The translations under genes and the position numbers were made by a program. From Hydrangea macrophylla (lineage: Eukaryota > Streptophyta > Magnoliopsida > Cornales > Hydrangeaceae): a stretch of DNA of 64,000 bases. The stretch is taken from NCBI GenBank assembly GCA_033977485.1, contig CM066995.1, forward strand, positions 47,677,162 to 47,741,161. Direction: 5' to 3'. Positions within the stretch are counted from its first letter, which is position 1; each line of letters opens with the position of its first letter. Positions 57,487-64,000 of the stretch are shown here, in pieces. Under the pieces are notes generated by a model. It did no database searches. It was not told the DNA's origin and was given only the letters and a program-made list of their open reading frames with translations.

Positions 57487-57818
57487 GGCAAGTTAAACCC
57501 CTTAATATAAAAGGAATAAATTCTCAAAGTAGCAAAGACAATAAATATAACAATTCAATGATTATGTCTTACTAGGCTTTGAATGGGACAAGTCACTATT
57601 GTCCTTTAGTTTTTTTATTACGGAGTGATTTATGGGGTTTGCTGTATTCTTTTATAGTCTTACTAGGCTTACTATTATCTTTAGGTTTTTTAGACTCAAC
57701 TACTTCTGTAACTTCAGGTCTTTTGCCTAAGGATTTTTCCATATCCTTTAACATTTTTTCCTATTTTATCAACAGTTTTACTAGTGTCTAATTTAAGAGA
57801 GGTACTAATATATTTTAT
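57484..57818. other. Rearranged caulimovirid pieces, partly inverted
   Basis: 57484-57520 repeats about 14939-14976 (movement-protein region) in the same orientation. 57560-57693 is the reverse complement of about 15990-16120 (basic linker). 57694-57817 is the reverse complement of about 16625-16745. These pieces are joined without spacers, the look of a viral insertion assembled or repaired from several fragments. Confidence 0.85.
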
Positions 57819-58536
57819 ATATACATGATATATAATACATATATCTAGTTTTGTTATATCTAGTTTTTTTAATATATATAATATTTATGTACACATTTTA
57901 AGTATTATATATACATAATAAATATATATATATACACACAATTTAGGTGTTATTCAGATCCGGGTCTTTAGCAGATTGGATATTACTAAATCATATCCGA
58001 TCCGTTTCTTTAGCTAATATATGGATCCGGATCCGAATCTGGATATGGATCTGTAAAAGTGATCATATACGTTAAAAGTGCCAGAGCCGGAACGGATCCG
58101 GGCCTAGATCCAGTTCGTTAATAGCCCTAGGTCTGATGGTAGGAACATTTTGTTAGGTGTTATAGGTCTCTGGATCGATCCCTTATAGATGCATTTTTAC
58201 TAAGTAGTACATGCGTGGATCTGACCAAACATGTGTGAATTTGAGCAAAAACCAGGGGTACTCTTATCATTCCGGCAAACTCAGTAAATGAGGTCAACCC
58301 GCGTTGGCCCAGAACCTGGGCACACCCAGCTTTGCCAAATCTCTACGGAATCGGGCTGCAATCGTGGATTGACCCAGCTTCAACGTTTTAAAGTATCAAC
58401 CAAATAGTCCAGCTTCTGCGATTGAGCTCTAATCGCCCGTTTAGGTAGCCCAATCGCCAGCCCAAGCAGCCTCATAACGATGTTAGGAATTGCAAAGCGA
58501 TGTATTCTAGGGGCTGCTAAATCTTCTACTCCCTCC
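57819..58536. other. Intergenic, AT-rich microsatellite then GATCCGG-rich stretch
   Basis: 57819-57945 is (TA)-rich. 57951-58100 repeats GGATCCGG/ATATCCGATCCG words. 58100-58536 shows no ORF, repeat partner or domain. Confidence 0.6.
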
Positions 58537-58685
58537 GTCTCATATTTTGAGCCCACCTTTGGGAACTCAATTTATTAAGAGGATAAAAAGAATCTACACA
58601 TACTTTTCAGAATTGTCCATGATCATTACAACAACTTTTTTAGTTTTGTCTTAATGTAGATTTCAAGGAAGGGTAGTTTTCGAAA
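58537..58685. mobile_element. Half of a Stowaway-like MITE
   Basis: Begins TACTCCCTCCGTCTCATATT, the characteristic Stowaway/Mariner terminal inverted repeat preceded by TA. The mirrored end (ACGGAGGGAGTA) is not found in the window. The element stops near CACTA at 58686. Confidence 0.6.
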
Positions 58686-59000
58686 CACTATAGTCTGCAC
58701 CATATGGCCCGATTTCCGTTACAAAAATTATTTGTAACGGATATACCCGTTACAAACAAATAGGACGTTGCCAATTTGTAACAGATATTTGTAACGGATA
58801 TACCCGTTACTAATACAATTTTTGTAACGCATATAACCATTACAAATTAGTTTAGTAACGGATAAATATTCAACTTTTTTTATTTTTACTTTTAAAATAC
58901 TAATGGTTTGTAACGAATTAGTAACGGTTATATCCGTTACTAATTTCCAAAATGCATAAAATTAGTAACGGATTTTGTAACGGATATTCTCATTACAAAT
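58686..59000. repeat. GTAACGG/CCGTTAC inverted-repeat array, CACTA-like subterminal region
   Basis: About ten exact GTAACGG or CCGTTAC heptamers and several one-base variants occur within 300 bp, in alternating orientation and forming near-palindromes such as GTAACGGATATACCCGTTAC. Arrays like this sit under the termini of plant CACTA elements. A CACTA pentamer lies at 58686, but no second terminus or transposase is seen. Confidence 0.5.
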
Positions 59001-59975
59001 TTTAATAGAATATAAAAAAATAATTAATTTATATGCTCCTCAATTTATTTATTATTTTTTTTTTGCACCTAATTAACAAGCATAATAATCCATACAAACA
59101 CAAAAATAACAAGCTCAATCAATACCAAACACAAGTAGAATCCAAAATATTTCATCTTATAAATCTTTGTCCATACCCAAATTCTTAGTTTATCTACATT
59201 ACATCTTACACATGAAATTAACTCAAGAAAAACAAAATACACGAATCTCTTTATGTCCATAAACAATTTCATTAACTTTGAACTTTTTACAATTGCTTCA
59301 ATCTCTTCCTTCTTCATTGCCCGGGATCATCACCAACCTGTTTTTCACCATAATTGATGATGGTGTTAGAAAAAGAAATCACAAAAGAATAGTAATAATA
59401 TTATTTTAATAAATAAGGGAAAGTGAATGTGAAACTCACCATATTGTTTGCGATCACACCCAATTTAAAATCTTTTTTTGAATAACATGTATGTAAAAAT
59501 ATGTTAGAGGAGCAATAAAGTATACATCTTAGTACATGAACAAAACTATTTAGCCTAGCCCACAGTCCACTCCCTTGTTACTTATATGACTTTAAACTAT
59601 ATTTTAGTTGCGTCTTTCACAAATTCACCTAATTTAGCCCAGCCCACATCCAGTCCCCTTATATGGCTTGTTCAATCGCAGCTCATCTTTATCTAATCTA
59701 AATACTATTAAGATTTGTTGTTGGTCATGTCCCATTCCAAAGAACTTTAATTTTTTTAAATATGGTGATTGTAACTTTTTAAGGCATCTATGAATATGAC
59801 TGTTGATGGTCATTATTGAATCAGTAATCATAAGGCTAGTAGTAAATGCTAGACTTTGTGTTCTTTTATAATCCAATCCTATAGCCTTGATTAAATGCCT
59901 TAAATAATAGTATACATAACTACTTAATTAAAAGAAAATATCACTAAAAAATGGGACAGAGATTAAAATCTTAGA
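59001..59975. other. No gene recognised
   Basis: AT-rich. A minus-strand open frame (59317-59069) is strongly hydrophobic (LVLIELVIFVFVWIIMLVN) but unsupported. Nothing else seen. Confidence 0.5.
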
Positions 59976-59983
59976 TACCCAAA

Positions 59984-60480
59984 TTGGGCTGGTCCTGAGT
60001 ATTTGGAGGCCTGGGACGAACTATTAAAAAGGAGGCCCTTATACGGGGGTTCTGGGGTAGCGCCCCCGAGGTGATTTTTTTTGGGGTTTACTTATACATT
60101 ATTGACATTTTTTTTTAGGGTTTTCTTATACATAATTGGTTATGTTTTTGGGGTCTATGAGTCTATTTGTGAAATTTAAACATTGTATGGTATTTTTCAA
60201 AATTCTAGAGGGGCCTATTTCTAAAACTCAATAAAATTGTACACTAAGAGTGTAATTTTCAAAATTCTAGGGCCTTCGCTTTTGAGTTATATATACATAT
60301 ATATCAATATATATGTAGTTAATGACACTAAATTGGGCCTTGGGGATGTCTAAAAGTAAAATACTAAAAATCTCAAGGTAAAAATGTAATTATAAAAATT
60401 TCACGAGGGCCCTCAAAATTTTGTGAACTTTGGTGGCCCGGGGCAGTTGCCCCTTTTGCCCCCCCTTTGGGCCGGCCATG
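59984..60480. mobile_element. hAT-type MITE, 497 bp
   Basis: Ends TTGGGCTGGTCCTGAG and (reverse complement of the right end) CATGGCCGGCCCAAAG. Both are decayed forms of the GGGCCGGCCCTGA terminal repeat known in plant hAT elements. Flanked by 8-bp near-duplicates TACCCAAA (59976-59983) and TACCCAAT (60481-60488), the hAT TSD size. Interior non-coding, GC-rich at both ends. Confidence 0.7.
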
Positions 60481-60488
60481 TACCCAAT

Positions 60489-63015
60489 GATTACCTCACA
60501 TAATATAATTAAAATCTTACAATTATTACTAGTATTATGCAATAATGCCCCACAATAAAGCCTAGATCAGTGCAATTTACAAACAAGAATCGGCTATTCC
60601 CAATGTTTTCCATCTTTTTCTTTCATAAAGTATGAGCACAAACCTTTCCTCAACAATTGTTATATTAACATCAAGTTTAGAAATTGCATATAAGTGAATA
60701 TGCCTGGGTTACCTCAAATCTTTCCTCAACAATGGCTTATCTCTTCTGTCTTCACAGTACCCACAGCTTCTGCCTTCAGCAATGGCCTATGCAACCTCGA
60801 GAGGGAAAAGAAAAGAGAAATTATTATCTTTTAGAAATTAATAGAACGATAATATTATGTAAGCTTTAAGAACCATTCTAGCCAGGCAGAAGCGATAAGA
60901 TCTGACTTGAACTAAACACTAGTCTAATTGGCCAATTTAGTTGGGTTCAATTGTCTTTTAATCAAATCAAGCCATGGCAATTGGAGTGGCATTGTCTTGA
61001 TGTGTCACTTTGAAAATTCTGTGAAACCCAAAAGTGAGGCAAAGAAAGAAAAAAAAAAGGCAAAATAACTCATCAGAGACCTTACAAAATTCATGTATTA
61101 GCAAAAAGGAAACAAAAACTAATTTCTATTTTCACAAGTTAGAAAACTGACTTAGCTCATTGACAACACAAAAACATGGAAGAGGTACTATCAGCATAAG
61201 GAAAACAGTACACTCCTTTTTTTATCTTAGCCTACCTACAAAATTTTCACATTTTATATTGTTCAAAGAATTTAAGATGAAAGAGAAAGCTGTTATAAAG
61301 GAGTGTTGTTTGTATATGGCCAATATCATGCAACAGCCTCATCTTATACTCAGTAGATACCATATCATTTTTCAGGTTATATTGAAATTCGTTAGTTTCT
61401 AAAGTCATCTAAACGTGGAGAACAAATAAAACAAAGAACTACTAATAACAAACACCCATTTTCTTTACCTATATTTTCTTAACTAGCAAAGAGTGCATTA
61501 TAAGATAGAACATGTATGAACCACCAAATGTATTTGCACATTTCAACACACTTCTTTTTTGAAAAACACTCGTTCACCAAACAATTTCCTACTTACAGAT
61601 GCAAATGTTTTGATCTATTCATTCCCAATCTTACTTATTGCTATATTGGGGTGTGTCTACCACCAGCTAGGAACAAAAGTGCCGATCATAACGATGAAAG
61701 GTAAATTTCTTGTAGTTGATTCATGAAATACTATAATTTCAAAAAGATGAGAAGACTTTCTTATGTTTTCATTTCGTATTGGGTGCTTATAGTGAGGCGA
61801 AGAAATCATCGTTGGCTTGGGGTTGAAAATTAGTATAACATTACAACAAGAAAGGATTGTTTGGGATTGAATATTCAGCAAAACAGGGGCTGTTGGGGGC
61901 TGTTTTAAGCTCTAATCAGGGGCTGTTGGGGGCTGAATTCAGAAATGCTGGCATGCTGCCCATGCTCTTTGGTCTGCCCACAATAAATGAAATTCGGTCA
62001 TTTGAGCTATATTTGGTTCATGCATTTCATGAGTTAAAAGTAAAGAAACCAATAAGAAAAACACTTTTTCAAGGCCAGAATTCTAACAAAGAAAATAGAA
62101 AAGAAAAGAAAAAAAGGATAAAAACAACATTAAAATTTTTTAAGTTTGCTAGTCACTTCTACTCGTAATGACTAGCAAGTGGTGTGAAATGCCTTCTGCT
62201 TATAAGCATACATAGTACCATGAATGTAATATAATTCCCACTCTAGTGCTTTTTATCTTAAATAAAATAAAAATAAAACAAAAATTTATAAAAATAGAAA
62301 ATAGAGGGGAAGAATACAAGAGGAATTTCATTCACATTTGGATTGTCATTTGGGTTTGAACAGTTAATGCACATTGAGAAATTGGGTTTGTTCTAAAACT
62401 TGAGTAAAATAAAAGACATAGGATGTGTATGAGAGAGGGAAAAATTGCCCAATTCCCCTCACCAAACCAGCCAAAAAGCCTTAGTGACTGGAAGTTCAAC
62501 TCACATCATCTCCAATGAACTAACCAATTTTTATGAACCAGTGGATAATATCTTGCCTCATGGATCAACTCAATCTCAAAACAAAATTGCAAACTACACA
62601 AGGAGCATGGTCAAGCAAGAGCTAGTCACCAACTTGAAATCCAGAAAGAAATTTTCAAATATTTAATCTCACAAGCACATAGAAGGAGGTAACTGTAAAG
62701 AAAAGGGTCTCTGAATAAAGGGGTTTTGAAATGGAATAGTAAAGGAGGGGGAGGCGGGACCAAAAAGTATTAAAGCTTCAACATACCAAAAAGGTGAAAC
62801 CCTAAAAGTAAAAACTCACACTCAAGTTTTGATGATGTACTTTTGACCTTCACCTTATCAAGAATTGCTCTTATAACCATAAGAGCAATTTTAAATCTAA
62901 AACAATTTCTTATGAACACATGGTCACATTTCAAAAGTTCAAAGCACAACAAAAAAAAAGTTATCAAAAGTTACTGAATTAACCTTAGCGTAAGCAAAAG
63001 TTGGAGAAGCCTTAT
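60489..63015. other. No gene recognised
   Basis: AT-rich with scattered short frames. A GGGGCTGTTGGGGGCTG word occurs twice (61884, 61918). Frame 62445-62666 (SSTHIISNELTNFYEPVDN) has no recognised match. No RNA gene or transposon end found. Confidence 0.5.
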
Positions 63016-63087
63016 GATTTCATCAAGGAGTTCTCTTCCAGTGACAAACTCTAGAACAATGTATATTTTTGTTTGGCTAGCCAAAAT
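63016..63087 (-). pseudogene. CIPK-like protein kinase exon fragment
   Basis: The minus strand reads ILASQTKIYIVLEFVTGREL plus LDEI, preceded by an AG (63089-63088) and followed by ATAAGG, one base from a GTAAGG splice donor. It matches the exon of CBL-interacting protein kinases covering kinase subdomain V. The usual Gly-Gly-Glu-Leu-Phe is altered (Gly to Arg, Phe to Leu). No neighbouring kinase exon (activation loop, ATP site) is visible within ~4 kb downstream or 0.9 kb upstream, so this is an isolated fragment, perhaps captured by a transposon. Confidence 0.6.
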
Positions 63088-63612
63088 CTAACATGTGAAA
63101 AGAAATAACATAAATAAGAAGAAACATTGGTCCATTAAAAGCAATAGGCCTCACTGTATAAATGATTTGTAAAGATCGAAAGATTGTTTTATTAGAAGAT
63201 TAGACAAAAATTTAATTGTTTTATTTGAACAATATGAATAATTTATTGATAATCATCCAAAAGGGAAGATACACCCAAATTCCAAAATAGGCCCACAAAT
63301 ACAATAAAGAAAATTTAAGAAGCTCTCCACTCTATGTGACAACAAATCAAACACTTTGTGAGCATACTACTGCTAGAACAACATGGGCTTATTTAGTCAA
63401 CCCAATTTCTTTTCCAAAGCCAGAACAGCATGGGCTTTTATTCCATGTAATGTAATCTTCACCGTTTCCCCCTTATTTCTAATTAATTCAAGACAAGCTG
63501 GTGGATTACTAAAAGTTTTTAGGCTTTATATCAATGGGAAGTACTTACAAGCAACAGGGAAGAAAAAAAATAAAACAACAAAACATAGATAAAGTGAAGC
63601 ATTCCATAGATT

Positions 63613-63715
63613 CAGACTTGAAAAAGACCTTAAAATCAGTGTTCATTAGAAAACCAAAACTCATAAATCCTACTAGAGACCCTAGAATCAGACTTGAAAA
63701 AGACCTTAAAATCAT
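63613..63715. repeat. Direct repeats at right edge
   Basis: A 26-bp string starting CAGACTTGAAAAAGACC occurs perfectly at 63613-63638 and 63690-63715. A related unit (CATTAGAAAACC...GAGACCCT) at 63643-63695 recurs at 63949-64000. An (AGA)n run lies at 63790-63811, and a GC-rich stretch at 63822-63900 is unassigned. Confidence 0.75.
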
Positions 63716-64000
63716 ACTTGAAACATAAACTAGAAACCCTTATCTAGAGACATATATTGAGATAAAAACCCACAATAAAGAAGAAGGTAGTAGAAGAAGA
63801 AGAAGAAGAAGGGTGTACCTGCAAGGAGTCAGCGGCGCCGTTGGGTGGTCGACGACATGGGGTCGGCGTCGGGTGGTCAGTGGCAGCGTGGGGTAGAGCC
63901 CAATGGTTACTAAATTACCCTAAAATCAATGAATCTAAAATTAGGTTCATTAGAAAACCTAAAGTTAGAAATCCTACTTGAGACCCTACAATTAGAGACT

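Noticed and set aside
63016..63087. Working CIPK gene
   Set aside because: Only one exon, altered conserved residues and a changed donor site; no other kinase motif found nearby.

Overview
This window looks like dicot plant nuclear DNA. It is AT-rich, carries plant-type Copia, Tekay and Athila-like retroelements, a plant L1-type ORF1, plant MITE termini and an endogenous plant pararetrovirus. I see no intact host gene. The layout is a nest of insertions, mostly dated relative to one another by target-site duplications (TSDs) readable in the sequence.

Oldest layer: a decayed endogenous caulimovirid, split into a left block (13188-16940: protease, partial reverse transcriptase, leader, movement protein, basic region) and a right block (57111-57818: capsid fragment followed by shuffled and inverted viral pieces). 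Two LTR elements sit in it. (1) Element G (1-13187, + strand; 5' LTR cut by the window edge) is a gag-only Copia element. Its gag is interrupted by element E (2421-10874, - strand, TSD GAGAC), an Athila-like gag-protease element with no polymerase. (2) Element A (16941-57110, + strand) is a Tekay-type chromovirus with LTRs over 3 kb. It is broken by B (Athila-like, non-autonomous; inserted in the A 5' LTR at 18694 with TSD CTTAT and later partly duplicated), C (30156-32944, solo LTR, - orientation, TSD ACTAG, in gag), D (33369-47155, Athila-like with gag, protease, part of RT, RNase H, integrase and an env-position ORF, TSD CTAGG, at the end of gag), and F (47322-50585, - strand, ORF1-only LINE derivative with a 15-bp TSD, in protease).

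The last 6 kb (57819-64000) is ordinary repeat-rich intergenic DNA. It holds half of a Stowaway-like MITE, a GTAACGG inverted-repeat array that resembles a CACTA subterminal region, a 497-bp hAT-type MITE, and one exon-sized fragment of a CIPK-like protein kinase.

The features most worth following are shared, non-coding and structural. Four retroelement lineages each carry their own interspersed palindromic word: CAGTCGACTG in G, CGCGCGAGCG-type in E, TTCGATCGATCGAA in B and D, GGACCGGTCC/GGTCGCGACC in A. In G, E, B and D these clusters lie just upstream of the LTR TATA box. B, D and E also share an organised 3' non-coding region: a second internal polypurine tract, a conserved ~110-125 nt block and a GACTAGCAA box at the 3' PPT. 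In B and D this region also has a long-range stem with two compensatory base-pair changes. Most protein genes here are dead; the 971-codon LINE ORF1 is the one long uninterrupted reading frame.
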